64,000 nucleotides of DNA from Homalodisca vitripennis (GCF_021130785.1 NW_025777964.1:62001-126000), one strand, 5' to 3'. Positions 38,990-51,821 are shown, counted from the first letter of the stretch. Made by a program: numbers and translations. Notes: a model not told the origin generated them from the sequence alone.

Positions 38990-39060
38990 CAACCGAGTTG
39001 TCTAAACATAGGGTAGCTATGGTGGGAAGGATCGACTTAAAGTGAATGCTGAGTTTAACT
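38990..39060 (+). repeat. Dispersed repeat, GAGTTTAGCTCC family, diverged copy
   Basis: TAGCTATGGTGGGAAGGATC...GTGAATGCTGAGTTTAACTG aligns with TAGCTAAGGTGAGAAGGTG...GTGAATGTTGAGTTTAGCTC at 49198-49245. Upstream, 38810-38850 (CTCATGTCCGTCTGAATAGA) resembles the downstream part of the 57830 copy. Confidence 0.55.
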
Positions 39061-40680
39061 GTATTTGAGGAACATAAACAAATGCACAGAATGCGTGATA
39101 TTTACACCAATTTCAAGAGAATTCTAAGAATTCTAATTCTTTATATATTACCAATTATATAAAGAAAATAAAGTTAATAGTGTCTTATTTTACCTGATGA
39201 AGCTAGAGATAGGCCCTCTTCTAACCAGGAGACCAATAGCTTAAAGGGGATTCCGAAACAGTGACGTATTACTTATTGACAATATTGAAGATATGTTTTA
39301 CATATTATCCGTCTAAACCTTCTCATTAGTGTTAAACTTTGAAGTCTGCATTTGAAATGACGCTGACTAATTATTATTTATCTATTTATTTATTCTCCCA
39401 ACGGTGTCACTAATTTTACATAGAACCAGAAGTATAACCTATCCTAATAGTGTGCAAGAATAATAATAAGTAAGTTATAATAACTGAACAATATAGCAAG
39501 TGATTATAACACTAAAATGGTATAATAAGTTGTCATAAAAATAATAATAATAATGTTCTAACATTAAAACAATCATAGGAAACTGGGTCTTTTTTAATAG
39601 ATAACATTTATTGTATCGAATAATATTACTAGGAAGTAATAAGGAAGTGCAGATGGCTCAACGTCCACAATAGTTTTTATCCAATAGTATAATCTGATTT
39701 TAGAAAAACTTGTCTTTTCAGTTAACTTTTAATGTTTGGAAATATTTTCTAACTCATATGCTACAGATACAAGCGTTAGAATAAGGGAAATGTTATAATA
39801 ACCTTATGTATGATTTTACATTATTTAAATACGTAAAAAAACATATACATACATGTATAAACATAAGAAAGAATATTTAAATATCTTTGCGACTCTATAC
39901 TATTTTGTAAAATATCCGTGTCACTTCGAACACGTGTAGAGCAACTTGCAAAACTAAAAATTTATCAACAAAGATGAAAAACTTTAAGATTGGTTTGAAA
40001 ATAAATTAAAACCGCAAAAACCGCAAGGTGAGTGTAGGGGAAGATTCTTATTTTTATTTACCACACTACCTAACCTTTTCTACTTTTACCTACTAATAAG
40101 GAAATAAAATAGCATTTAATAAATATTACGTAAATTGTGTCAAATTGTATTGTTTTTTTTTTAACATCGTTATTGCAAAGTACATTATACCGTGAAAATA
40201 GCCAATTCTATATTCATGCTTTATAAACAGACGATTTAAGTTCTATGTAAAGCATACAATTTTACTTGTCGAATAGTAATTTTAAGAGAATGTTTGTCTA
40301 CGTTTGTGTAATGTGAGTGCTTGCAGTTACTGTTAGTAGTGATAAAATACTTATGATCCTGACAATAACTACATTTATTGCAAAACTCAATAAAAGAACG
40401 TTTCAGTGATCTCATTGTTTAAGATTTAAAATATAAATATTCATCCGGGTGTGCAACTTCAGTTGCAAGTTAGGATTTGCATTATAATAATGACACTGAT
40501 ATAAAAAAATCATATTTTACCTTTTCATAATATGTTTTCTGAAGGGTTGCGACTACTGAGGCACAAATAATCAATATATTTCATTAGGAAAGTTTATAAA
40601 ACGTACGATGGGAGTTTGAAATAATTGTTAACAAGTGGGCTCAGAACATACACAACAATCTCATAGGAATATTTGATTAC

Positions 40681-40782
40681 GATTTCAGTCTGACAAACGT
40701 TACAGGTAAATTCGTATGGAGATTGACTAGGGCTGTTTGGTTCTGTAATTGTGTTAACTTGCCGTATCCTGTACGTGACTGC
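40681..40782 (-). CDS. Candidate internal coding exon, 34 codons, phase 0
   Basis: On the minus strand a pyrimidine-rich acceptor (CCTTGTTTCCTAACAG) precedes base 40782, and a GTAATC donor follows base 40681. The 102 bases translate without stops, starting AVTYRIRQVNTITEPNS and ending YEFTCNVCQTEI. Composition is clearly less AT-rich than the flanks and the peptide looks like genuine protein (a PNSPSQSP linker, then CNVC). I do not recognise the protein. The plus strand of the same island is also open for about 80 codons without an ATG, which weakens the case. If real, the window lies in the introns of a large minus-strand gene. Confidence 0.4.
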
Positions 40783-43700
40783 CTGTTAGGAAACAAGGGT
40801 ATGTTTTACTGTTTATCCCCGGGTATGAATAACCGATATCGCTGAAATCAATATATCTTACATCTGCATTTATCCTTAAATATCTATAACCACATAATAT
40901 ATTAGGTAATATATTGTAGAGCTATCTTTTTTATTTGTATAATCCAAGATATACCTAACGTATTTGCGTAGATATAAAGTCCTTTTCCATCTATCACGTG
41001 TAGGAAACAAGCCGAATCAAATTATTTTGTATGTCACATTAAGTATTTTTCAATTATAGATATAAGACTTTTGACATGCATGTTATAAAAAAAATATTTT
41101 CTCCTCGACATGCTTAGTGTAAATTTTTATTTAGTTGCTTTTTCTATAGTCAATTGTTTATAAACTTTATAATTTAACTTTGGAGGGAGAGCAGCAAAAT
41201 ATATTCAAAGATTGTTTAGGTAGTTTTTTTTTATTTCAGTGGGTTTACAACTAATCAAAAAGTATCTTAGTAAGGTTATTGAAAATTATTAGGTAATTTA
41301 GGGATCTAATTAATTATGAAATATTTCATCCGATTGAATAATACAATTATTAATTATTAAATGTGTTGCCCACTATTTTATTAGGGCTGTTAATCACGTA
41401 CAATCTACATTATTTACTTTTATAACAGGACAAATTTTGGATCAAAAACTAACAATTGAAAATTACATGTAACCAGTTCTTTTGTTAAGAGTGGAATAGA
41501 AAGGTAATATATATTATCAAGTAAAAAGTCCGGGACTTATTGCAGACAGAAGAAATCAAATTAAATTAATTTATCCGTTTACTCTAGTGCATAAAAGCTA
41601 TTTTACCCAGTTTATGAATATAAAACAGTTACTTTAATAAATTCAGGATCATTGAATATATTTTTGCTTTATTTTATTACTGAAAATCAAATAAAAAGTT
41701 TAATTTTTTGACTAAAAACCTAGTTACCTAGTTTATCAATAAAACAAACGACTACTTGTGAAAGTTTTAATGCCTGTTAGCATTATGATCTTGTTTGCAT
41801 GATCATAATAAATCTCAGCTATAGAGGTACCTACAATTGGTTTCAATATTTTAAAACAAATTATAATTAACATTTTGAAACTCAAACTTATTTCGTAATA
41901 TTTTGGGAAAATAATTTTGTATTTACAGCTAAAAAATAATTTTCATATGTCTGTAAAACATGCTTGGGATATATAATAACTCATTATGCAGCGCTCAATC
42001 AATTTACAGAAATTTTTAGAATAAGGATAACAGTATTTTCTTAAGAATATCATTAATAAAACACCAGGTTTTTTTATTTCATTTTGGATAGAGTTGTTTA
42101 TTTGTATTTTTTGATTGTTTATGCACATAATAAATAAAACTGCACTGTAAAATTTATACGGGAATCTCCCTCAAACTATACTGCTATCTGTCTGTAGAGA
42201 AGAGCACTATAAACACAAGACGGCAGCAGCACGGCACTCAAAGGCAGACAACAGTTAACCTAAATTTATAACTGTCGTATACTAAAATAACAAGTATTTC
42301 TCACTTATTCACAACCATTATTAATTTACAATTAAACTATTCCAAATGTCGTACATGGAAATAAACTTGTCTAATATTATAATGCAAAGTACGTCTCAAT
42401 ACTAGTTAAATAAAAGTCACATTTCATTCATAGAAATAAAAAAAAATATTAAATGGATAGAATTGGTACACTTTAAAACCTCTTATTTTTTATTTAACTT
42501 GCAGATGTTTCCATTATCAAATAAGAAATTAAAAGACAAAAATGCAAAATCCATACTTTTTATATTCAAAACTTAATTACAAGTACATACAGTTACAACC
42601 GAATTAGTAACTAGTGAGTAAATACATGTTATAACACTGATTTATACATATAACATACACGTGAATATGTACAACTGAAATCAAATGGCTGGTAAATTAT
42701 TAAACCCCAATTATCGTGATATTTAACTATAATGCAAAAACTGTACATGTTCCTATTCATTTATCAAACAAATTCTTGATTGCATTACACGTTAGTTAAA
42801 TAAAATTGTTTTACTACAATAAACATGTTGTGTCCGTCATTACGATTGTTCTTTTGAGCCATTAAACGCTTTCAACCGTGTGTTTGTGTAACCTTTGTTT
42901 CTGCATTTTATTTTTATACTGTTTTTATGTTTATTCCGTGCTAAATTATCAGTGAAAAACGATAATGTGCAATGTATCATTAATTATTGCAGTTTGAGTG
43001 ATGGGATAGTTTGACAGCCTTCCTTTAGTTGTCAAGTAAAATCTTGAGATAACATCATTAAGTAATTTTTTAGTGAGGAATATTTAAAAAATCACCTAAA
43101 TAATCGGAATTATGGAAAACCGTTAATATTGTGAGTGGACGAGTAGTAAAATGAAGCACAAATGAGATGAAAAAAGATTAATTTTGGAAAACTATTGAGT
43201 GAAAATACTAAGATAACCCCTACTCTCAATAATGACCATTAATGGTTTGTTGGTGTTTTACCTCCTAGTTGTGGACATTTTATGGGAACGTCATGGACTA
43301 TCACTGTACATTTCTTTGTTATGCAATGGGAACTCTGTCTTACCCTGCATAACAAGCTAGCAGTACTTCTTACAAAAGTAATGTGCACTTACTTAAAAAA
43401 TAATGTAACGTATTAAAAATAAATTATATTAGTAACCAATTTTAATCTATTACAGCCTGTAGGGCATACTGACAGGTAGTCAAAACCTGGGAAAGCGGTA
43501 GTCTGTTAAAAACTCATGAGTGGTCCGAAAACATTATTGAATATTTTTACTTCTTACGAATTAACTTTTCATGGAGAAATTATTATTGAATCGAATAGAT
43601 ATAATATAAATTTGTTTGCTTATTAAGTTGATGGAATTGTTTTACACACATACATGTTCCGCAAGATCTCTTTATTTTATTAACATTACTTATAGTTCAG

Positions 43701-46700
43701 TTAGTTGTTTAAACTTACGTACATCTGTATTAAGCACTCACTATGGGTGAAAAAAATAAAAAGAATTAAAGTTAAAAGCAAAACTAAAACGTAAAATAAA
43801 TACTTGATCATTTGCTAAATTATGAATATATACTTAAAAATTAGCCAAATAATGAATAAATTAGAAACCTATTCTAAATTTTTTTTTTTAAATAAACCTG
43901 TCAAAAGTTAACTTTTTAAACTTGGTGTCTTGTCTACGAATTTATATGCTTATATTAATGAGTATAAATTAGATATTTTAATGACGTCGTTCTCAGATAG
44001 TTTATCTATTTAAACAATCAAGAGTAATTTTTATTTAACATTTATTTAATCAAGAGAATAAATTAAATTATTCTATACAATTATTGTAGTTTTTATAAAA
44101 TAGGAAAACGTAGTACACAAATATAATAAATGTTACTGGAGCATACCAATATATGACTAAAACACCTCTATTTACGAGTAAAGTAAATAAATCGTATAAT
44201 TTTACTTAATGTGTGTACATAAGAATATTCGGTGTATCTTAATTTATTTACTCAATAATACGAGTATGACTATCTCCTTGCAAATTAAAATATTTATTCA
44301 TTCTATATTTTCAGTTTATAGCAAAAATAGTAACAGAAACAATCATCAAAAGAAGTGATACACGTAAACTGACGTTTGTGACTGTACCAGAGGTTTGCGC
44401 CTGACAGGATGATAGATAATGTGTATTACGTTACACAACGGGAAAGGCAACTCATCTATAACAAGTAAAACTGTAAATATTTTTATGCTGTCAATGTATT
44501 GGTAACTTAAAAATTTGGTATTATACTAATAAACATTTTTTAATATCCATTTAGTTTAAAATTATAAGCAATATAAGTTTATTGGTTCCATACAGGTACA
44601 CAGATCAAGGATGTAATATTGGCTATAACCATTAATGATCAGCTATGAATTAAAAAGGAAAATTATAATACCAATTTTATGATGCAGATAGAATTATAAA
44701 AATATTAGTTTAAGTTAAAATTACGAAGTATATGACACTGAAAAATATACAATATCCTAAAAATGTTTAAGGAAATGTTTTAAATATCTTAACAATCCTT
44801 GGGATAAATTTTTAACAAATCTTTCGTAGCAATCATTGTATTTTAAAATGTATTGTCGGTCTTAAAGTGTGCATTACTTTTAAGCTTCCTTCCAAATGTG
44901 TGTAATAATAAGTTTCTACACATATTAGAGTTTTAGGTACAAATTTTATGAAATTTAAATAACTTTTTTTATAAATATAAATTCCAGCAAGATTATAAAA
45001 ATAAACTCTACTTTGCATAACATTTTTATAACGATATATAACTAAAAGGTGAGTTATTTGAATTTATTGTATTTAAAAATATAATTTTATTACTCATGGA
45101 GCTATACTGCTGCCTAATTTATAATCCAGTTGACATTGATATTCTGAAAACTAAACAACGTTTTTAATCATACATTAGGGCTAACAGGAGTAGCTTGTAG
45201 ATAATTCGTTGCACAGTAGATCACGTTTTAATATAACTTATTTGTATACAAAAGTATTGGTCTCTGAATTATGTATTATCGGTATTTGTTACTATGATTA
45301 ATTAGATTGGATTATTTACCGACAATACTTCTGACGTGGGATATTATTTATTCCATATCCGTTAAACTACAAATATTTATACATGCAGAAATAACACTGT
45401 CAAAGAAATATATTTTAAAGAGAAAAACCTAAGTATGAAATAAATATTCGTAGTTAGGGAAGATAATATTTTTATCATAAGAAATAAATGTTGTCCAATG
45501 TATCTCTTCTAAAAGATTATTTGGTTGAAACGGAACAGTAAATTATTGCTTGCTGCAAGAGACATTTCGCTGTAGGTTGACTCAAGCTCTGATAAATTAT
45601 TTGGAAATAGGATGCTGAGGTTTATTGTATACGTTGATTTATTTTGGCTTCAGTTATGTATCCAAAAGGATCTTAAAAAAACCATCATACGTTGGAACAA
45701 ATATTTTCATAAGTTTTACCATGCTACAAAAAGAAACAAAAAAAATAAAATAACTCAATTTAAAAAAAATTTTAAAATAGCTATAAATTAGTAGTAAAAA
45801 ATACAGTTTATCTTAATTATAATAAGTGATTAGTACATTACAGTACAGTTGGAATCTCTTTATCGTTTAGATCTTAATTGTAAACGTTATTGTTTGTAGC
45901 ATAACAGTAGTGCTATTAATTAAAGAATAATTTTAAATAGGGTATGTTTTGTCATGGGACATTTAATATGCATGAATATCTCAAAAATATTTTATGGCGT
46001 ATAGAAGTAGTTAATTCCAGACATCAATTAAAATTATAAATTTGTTTGGATAGTCTTTACTCACAATATTAAATAATTTTGCTGCTATTATACCTTACAA
46101 GTGTTTTATGTATTTGTAGTTAATATTGATGCCTATGTTTTGTGATCTAAATTTTGGTTCGTTTATTAATATTTTACAGTTCAAACCTTGTAAAATGAAA
46201 TTTATAATTATTAGCATTATATAAATGTTATAATTTCATTGAGTTTCTGGTGTTTGACAAAGATACTAACCAACCATTTGGCTGACTGACGTCGAAGCTG
46301 CTTCAAGGATAGTTACATAAATGTTGGCGAGTGAATTTTTATGTTCTATGTTTCCACGTAAAATCCATAGTGAGGCATTTCATAATTACTTGTATCTATT
46401 TTTAAATACAATACGTGTTGTGTTGTACTGTAATAAAGATATCTAAATATGAATTTATACTATAGTACGATACATATCAATGCAAGCCTGGGTTGTAGCG
46501 CGATGTTGTCAGCTGTAACGGAAGAATAACTGGTGATGGAATAATCTATTAAATTCAACAATTGAACAACCGTCGAGCAACATTCGAGCAATCTACTGCT
46601 TACTTTTCATATATATTCTTAAATTTAACCTTTAAGATTTAAATTAACACTTAAATTGACATACTACGACATAAAACGCGATAAAACAAATAATAAAATG

Positions 46701-46780
46701 AAAACTTGCAGAGTAACCGAACGCAGACTAATAAATCTCTTGGTCAAAGCGAAACGTCGCACGTCATCTCTTACTGAGAA
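40783..46780. other. Long AT-rich stretch, no genes seen
   Basis: Contains a perfect 9-bp hairpin at 41782-41809 and slightly GC-richer patches at 42170-42260, 43240-43520 and 46260-46330. None carries an interpretable frame. Confidence 0.45.
41782..41809. other. Perfect 9-bp inverted repeat with octamer-like loop
   Basis: ATTATGATC (41782-41790) pairs with GATCATAAT (41801-41809). The loop and arm create ATGCAAAC on the minus strand, close to the POU octamer. Could be a hairpin or a homeodomain/POU site cluster. Confidence 0.7.
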
Positions 46781-46788
46781 CAGCTGAT

Positions 46789-46959
46789 ATGACAATGTGG
46801 CAATTTCGCAGGAGGAGGGTGGTACGGCTAGGCTACCTTGTGTATCATACTATTATATTTTACACTATTTGCTTAGTGGGAGAGTATTTTGGCTCCGCTT
46901 GCTATTTCAGATCCATAATGTATTTAAAACAATTTAATAATCGGTATAATGTTAAATAA
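46789..46959 (+). CDS. Small ORF, Arg-rich start and hydrophobic segment (56 codons)
   Basis: The frame runs from ATG 46789 to TAA 46957-46959. It reads MTMWQFRRRRVVRLGY followed by a hydrophobic stretch (LVYHTIIFYTICLVGEYFG), which would suit a signal anchor. Just upstream is AACAGCTGAT (46780-46789), which matches the E-box core-promoter motif known from Drosophila, and the 46480-46860 region is GC-richer than its surroundings. The family is unknown, and pyrimidine-AG acceptor-like sites inside the frame suggest it could equally be intron/exon border sequence. Confidence 0.22.
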   Translation: MTMWQFRRRRVVRLGYLVYHTIIFYTICLVGEYFGSACYFRSIMYLKQFNNRYNVK

Positions 46960-47187
46960 GGAATTATTGTTTTATTTGCAGTTACGATTTTAAAAATATG
47001 GCTTACGTTTTGACCAATTCATCGATTTTACACACCTATAAGATATCCTTAAGTATAATAAAAAGGTATACATATATCAACAGCTAAATAATAAATACAT
47101 TTATATCATGAATATAATTAAAAATGGAGGACATATAAGTATACTGTAAGTATTTTCGCTCATTGTTTAAGAATTTAAATTAATGTA

Positions 47188-47279
47188 ATGAAAGTTTTCT
47201 ATCCACTTGGAGAGAACGGTTCAGAGTTTGGAATGTCAAAGCACTCGGAAGTGTTATTGCTGAGTTCCTCACTCTTGAG
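47188..47279. other. Exon-like island, strand uncertain
   Basis: Plus strand: ATG at 47188 opens MKVFYPLGENGSEFGMSKHS and reaches a good AG/GTAACT donor after 47279, as a first coding exon would. Minus strand: the same bases read LKSEELSNNTSECFDIPNSE then PFSPSG and a stop, which looks equally protein-like as a last exon. I cannot choose between them. Confidence 0.25.
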
Positions 47280-48773
47280 GTAACTATTGTTTAGTTTAAA
47301 AGCCACGACAGCCTTTCAAAACTTTTTACTTTCGTGTTGTAACAGTTCATCTTATCGTAGTTTCTTTTCTCTCTTTCTAGATAACAAGTGGAAATACAAC
47401 CATAAGACTGCTAAATTTAAAGTCAAGAGCTTTTAAGTCAGGTAATTCGAGTTGAATCATAAAAAGGCTTTTCGCATCATAAACGGACAAACAGCCTTTT
47501 TTGATAGAATATAATCTCAAGTTTCTTATTATCAAAAATAAATTGAGTGTTTTCTGTTTTAAAATTAATATAATAGTAATATTTTAAATTGTCATAATTG
47601 AAATCGTGTTGATATTTATTAAGATTATAAAGTTCCCGGTGATCCTTCGAGTATATTTTAACATACATAACTCTCCTGCACAAACAAACCTACGTGCCCT
47701 TGCCAAGATAATACATTAAAGCCACCTTGAGGAGTGATAGCGAGTATTACCTCTCAGCCATACCACCTTGGAAGAAGATCAGGCCTTATTCGTTTCAGCC
47801 ACTACCAGCAAAAAGCAAGAGACTGCACACCTTAAGTTTACGCTCAGGTAGCACGCCAAATTTAACAATGATAGTAATCTTCGTAATAAATTAGATCTAT
47901 TGATTAAACCACCTCCTTACATGTGATTCATATACTCCTGGTTAATGATGTATCGCTTCTGAACATTCACGAATTGACATAGATAGTATTGAAACATCAG
48001 AACTCACTATGCCTAGTGTGAAATCTATGGTGTGACTTTCCTTTAGGAAATACCAGAAACATGTTACAATAAATAAGGAATAGTCAAATATGTACGACAT
48101 ACTTCGTAATGGTTTAGTTATAGATTTATTTTGAGATATAGAAGACTGATTTAATTACTAATAAAATATTGCCCAAAGGTTTTATATACCTCTGAACGGT
48201 GGCTAATGCCTGGAAAAATTCTGTTTCCTTTACTATCAATTGTTAAATGTAGTCCAGAACGACTCCGAATTTATGTTTTATATTTTGGCAGCTAATTTAA
48301 TTTTCCTAAAAGGATTACTACAGCGTAAATTTCTGTATAATTTGTTCAGAAAAGTTTATAAGACATGTTGTAATATTATCAATATCATCTAATCTAGTCA
48401 AACATCTATTGGCTTTCTGTGTGTTTAATTTAAAGCATATTGTTCAGAATACACTTTTCAACAAATGCTACAACTGTTTTAATGTGTTTCTTGGTAAAAT
48501 AACAAAGTTAATGTTGCTAAAAGATGAAAAACGTGTTTTCACTCCATGTTTTGCATTTAAAACAGGTTTACTCACAAAAGTACCGAAACTTACAGTTCTG
48601 AGACTTTTGTTATTGAATTTACAGGGGAAAGCCATTAGAAACGATTAAATTCACCCATAGTCTACCTTACCAGAATTACAGGAAGACTGCGTTAAAGAAG
48701 GTAATCTGAAATACTGGCAATTACTCGCTAACTGAAATACTAGCCGTTACTTGCTAATGAGGGAATTTCGAAC

Positions 48774-48776
<3 letters not shown>
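47280..48776. other. AT-rich stretch with one GC-richer patch
   Basis: 47700-47860 is GC-richer (CACCTTGAGGAGTGATAG) and resembles a decayed element. No protein identified. A 79-codon plus frame at 48409-48648 has no domain. Confidence 0.4.

Positions 48777-48840
<64 letters not shown>
48777..48840. repeat. (TA)n microsatellite
   Basis: Pure AT dinucleotide array. Confidence 0.97.
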
Positions 48841-48844
<4 letters not shown>

Positions 48845-49194
48845 AACCTTTCTAATTGTCTTTAAATGAAGAATAAGCTTCCTAAGTTTCTAGAAATCTT
48901 CGAGAATCGCCTTTATATATATTTCAATCGTAAAGAGAATAATAATACAAAATGTGTAGCACTACAAACTTATCGCTAGATTTCTGAAATTATTAGTTTA
49001 CAGATTTTTGTTACTTATAAATAAAATTAAAGTTATAACTAATAACCGACGAATATGGATTGTAATATTCCTTAGTTTGAAAGTTCTAAGAGAGTCATGC
49101 ATACAGGGTATAAAAGCACAAACTGGTATAACAAGTTTGTATTAGTTTTCAAATATCCTGCCTTTCTCTTGGAGTCCAGTAACAAAATCAATAT

Positions 49195-49320
49195 AACATA
49201 GCTAAGGTGAGAAGGTGTAATTCGATGTGAATGTTGAGTTTAGCTCCAGTTTCACATTCCCCTTAGTGCAGTGTTTGTAATCTGACGCTGCCATAAGCTT
49301 GACTCATGTTCGTAAGAGAT
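49195..49320 (+). repeat. Dispersed repeat, GAGTTTAGCTCCAGTT family
   Basis: Contains GTTGAGTTTAGCTCCAGTTT, CTTAGTGCAGTG and CTGACGCTGCCATAAGCTTG. Related to 57820-57925, 38990-39060 and (inverted) 5860-5960. Confidence 0.65.
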
Positions 49321-49489
49321 GATATAAAAAAAATCAGCGACGAAAAGCTTAAAATGGACGAACCCCTTACATCGTTTAGACACCTAGAAAACAAAATATA
49401 ATCTAGGAAAAGGTGCGTTCTCATTGGCTCATCCCGTCCAAATTGAGTTCACTACTGTAAGACTCTGCTATTTAAGACGCTGTACTAAA

Positions 49490-49920
49490 ATTGTTTTTGA
49501 ATATTTTAATATTTCATAAGTATTTGAAAATAATTAAAATATTTAATAAAATATATATCTGTTCGCGTTTGTGCATAATATTGCAACATACATTAATGGA
49601 AAATATTCGGACAAGTAAATCCATACAGGTTAAAATATATGGAATTTGCACTATCTCTTTGTATAGTAAATCATTTTTAATTGACTTATAAAAAATAAAA
49701 CGCTGTTCAACTCAGGCTACTACATGCTTCTATGTGTATTGTATCCCTTGTGGAGCAATTCCTTAAGAAAGTTTTTCGTCGATCTTCAAGTTTGTTGACT
49801 AGTGTTTCCTTTCTTTATTCAGACACTTTATCTGCGTTGTTCGTGTAAAGGAAAAAAGCTAAAACAAGTCTTCAACGTACCAAAATAATATACTTCTCAA
49901 ATACCTGTAAGATATTGTTT
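49490..49920 (+). repeat. Duplicated block X, copy 2
   Basis: Partner of 7510-7940. It starts the second set of collinear blocks. Confidence 0.65.
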
Positions 49921-50254
49921 TACGTACCTTCACTTAAAAACAATAAATTGTATCTGTTATTTAGATTTGATAAAATGTTGCCTAGTTTGTACATCTAATA
50001 AAAAGTTAGATATAAAAACAATGTGATATTATTAATTGTATTACTTCTCATATTTACAACTACTTACTTAATATATTGAAAGCCTTCCTTTACTTACTCT
50101 GCATAATATTGGAATTGTTGTTTCTTCCCCTGATATACAAAATTATAGATTTTACTTATATAACGCTACGTAATGTAGATATACAAAATATTTTAATTAC
50201 CAGTAGGTCCTAGAATTAAAAACATTAATTCACTTTAGCATCTGTAATAAATAC

Positions 50255-50625
50255 GTACAATGGTATTGGCTCTGGCCACGTGGCCATGAACTTGGAACAA
50301 CGATTCACTTTTTTTTGCTAAGCGAAATAGCTATTAGAACGGTTATCTACACTATTTACGGCAGTCGTTACCGCGGCTAGGGCCACTCTAATTGTTGTGG
50401 ACCAACATACACCAAATGGTTTAAGTGTACTGTTTTTATTTATTCTACTGTATTAGCAATTATGCGATGAAGTCTTTGTCTTGTCTTACATATTAATGAA
50501 TAAGATACAGAAATTATGCTTATGGGATTTCTTGAACCTTTGAAAATACAGCAAGGACAAATTAGTTGTCCTAATGAAATGGTTGTTTTACAAAAATAAA
50601 AGAGGATATTTTAATTAGGGGCACT
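50255..50625 (+). repeat. Duplicated block Y, copy 2, with palindromic E-box
   Basis: Retains GGCCACGTGGCC, ACAACGATTCAC, TAGCTATTAGA, CGGTTATCTAC, CAGTCGTTACCGCGG and CCACTCTAATTGTTGTGG in the order seen at 8238-8372. Confidence 0.75.
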
Positions 50626-51032
50626 TGTGTAAATAACTGTTGGCTTTCAACTGAGATTTAAAAATCACAAAATACATAGAACAAAATAAGTAATTTTCAA
50701 ATATAAAGTATTTAATAAACTTAGTTTAAAATTTAAAAAAAAAGTAAACCAATGTTACTGTATATAAAACATTTAGAAACTTTAGTTGATTTTTAGTGTT
50801 TTGCAACCATTAATAGTGCTCTTCTCAGATCCGTTACAACCCAAAAAAGGTATATAGATCTGTTATCTTAATAAATAATACATTTTTCTCCCGGTAAGCG
50901 GTTTTGAGTCAGAGTTTTGAATAACATAAAAATATACATCGAAACAAATAAAAAGTGTATTTCATTTATATTTAGTTTATATGTTATTACAGTTTCAAAT
51001 AAAAGCATAACATATGATGTGTGTTATCACCA

Positions 51033-51042
51033 ATTATATAAT

Positions 51043-51073
<31 letters not shown>

Positions 51074-51145
51074 TATAATAATAATATATAATATAATATT
51101 ATATTTATATATATATAATTATTATATATAATAATATATTATTAT
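51033..51145. repeat. Complex TA / TAATAT array
   Basis: Irregular AT-only simple sequence preceding a SINE tail fragment. Confidence 0.95.
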
Positions 51146-51205
51146 GGTGGAGCGAGTAATTTTTGTGATTCAAAGTTTATTGAAATTAAATAAGGCAATG
51201 CCATT
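51146..51205 (+). mobile_element. SINE 3' fragment
   Basis: GGTGGAGCGAGTAATTTTTG then TGATTCAAAGTTTATTGAAATTAAATAAGGC matches the end of the tRNA-derived SINE at 51346 but lacks the tRNA head. It directly follows a TA-rich array. Confidence 0.65.
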
Positions 51206-51345
51206 TATACAGTGTTATTTAAATAAAATTCGTTTGACAGGTATTTGGTCTTCCGAACATATATTAGTTTGCTTATTTAAACGCATATGTGACAGATACG
51301 GCCAAAATACAAAATACAATACAAAATTAATTGAATTAGAAAAAG

Positions 51346-51465
51346 TAAGGGCTCTGTGGTGTAATAGTAACACATTCACCCGGCAAGTGAGAGATCCAGG
51401 TTCGAGTCCCGGCGGAGCAAGTACTTTTTGTGATTCAATATTTATTTAAATTATATAAGGCACTT
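51346..51465 (+). mobile_element. tRNA-derived SINE, tRNA head plus short tail
   Basis: The head can be folded as a tRNA: GCTCTGT pairs with GCGGAGC (with G-U pairs), D stem GTGT/ACAC, anticodon stem TTCAC/GTGAG, T loop TTCGAGT. Box A (TGGTGTAATAGT) and box B (GGTTCGAGTCC) for RNA polymerase III are intact. The loop CCGGCAA would give anticodon GGC (Ala) but has C instead of the universal U at position 33. One T-stem pair is mismatched, and the same tail (AGTACTTTTTGTGATTCAAT) recurs at 26872 and 51146. I therefore call a SINE rather than a working tRNA gene. Confidence 0.82.
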
Positions 51466-51820
51466 CAACACGGGCCTCGTTAAAATTTTATCACAGTAAT
51501 CAAATATTGACAGCTTCAATCCATTATTTACCTTAACTCATGATAATAACCCTGGTAATTACTCATTGTAGCATTATACCGTATATGTAGAAACATTTAC
51601 TCTGTAGAATAGTGAATCAAACATGCTTTTCTGTCAAATACATTTCTACGACTAGAACGTGGAATTAAACTTGATATAAACATGTATTTTAACACCAGTA
51701 CACCTCGATATGATTCATTTGTAGCCCTGACGATATTGCAGGTATTCGATCTTCCTCCCAGTATTAGTTAGTATATTTGGTGTGACTAATGCTACTGCCG
51801 CTAATATTCTCTGACGAAGA

Positions 51821-51821
<1 letters not shown>
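51466..51821. other. Spacer, nothing recognised
   Basis: AT-rich DNA between the SINE and the next (TA)n array. Confidence 0.5.

Larger units (their letters stand above)
33365..40680. other. Long AT-rich stretch without assigned genes
   Basis: Holds the (TA)n array at 33889-33938, an 8-bp inverted repeat at 34225-34252, a tandem 14-mer and hairpin at 37233-37292, and short unclassified frames (35316-35507 plus, 36691-36900 minus, 37058-37198 plus). The 37058 frame begins MTNNQDSDQTTATVFDFVFD in a GC-richer patch with a GTAATA donor-like site at 37182, but the same patch is readable on the minus strand and may be a repeat. Confidence 0.4.

Noticed and set aside
39192..39265. Second hammerhead candidate (CTGATGAAGC...CCGAAAC)
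   Set aside because: The only stem (AAGCTA/TAGCTT) leaves 11 unpaired bases before CGAAAC, which does not fit the fold.
51346..51421. Functional tRNA-Ala(GGC) gene
   Set aside because: C33 instead of U33, a T-stem mismatch and a SINE tail shared with two other copies.
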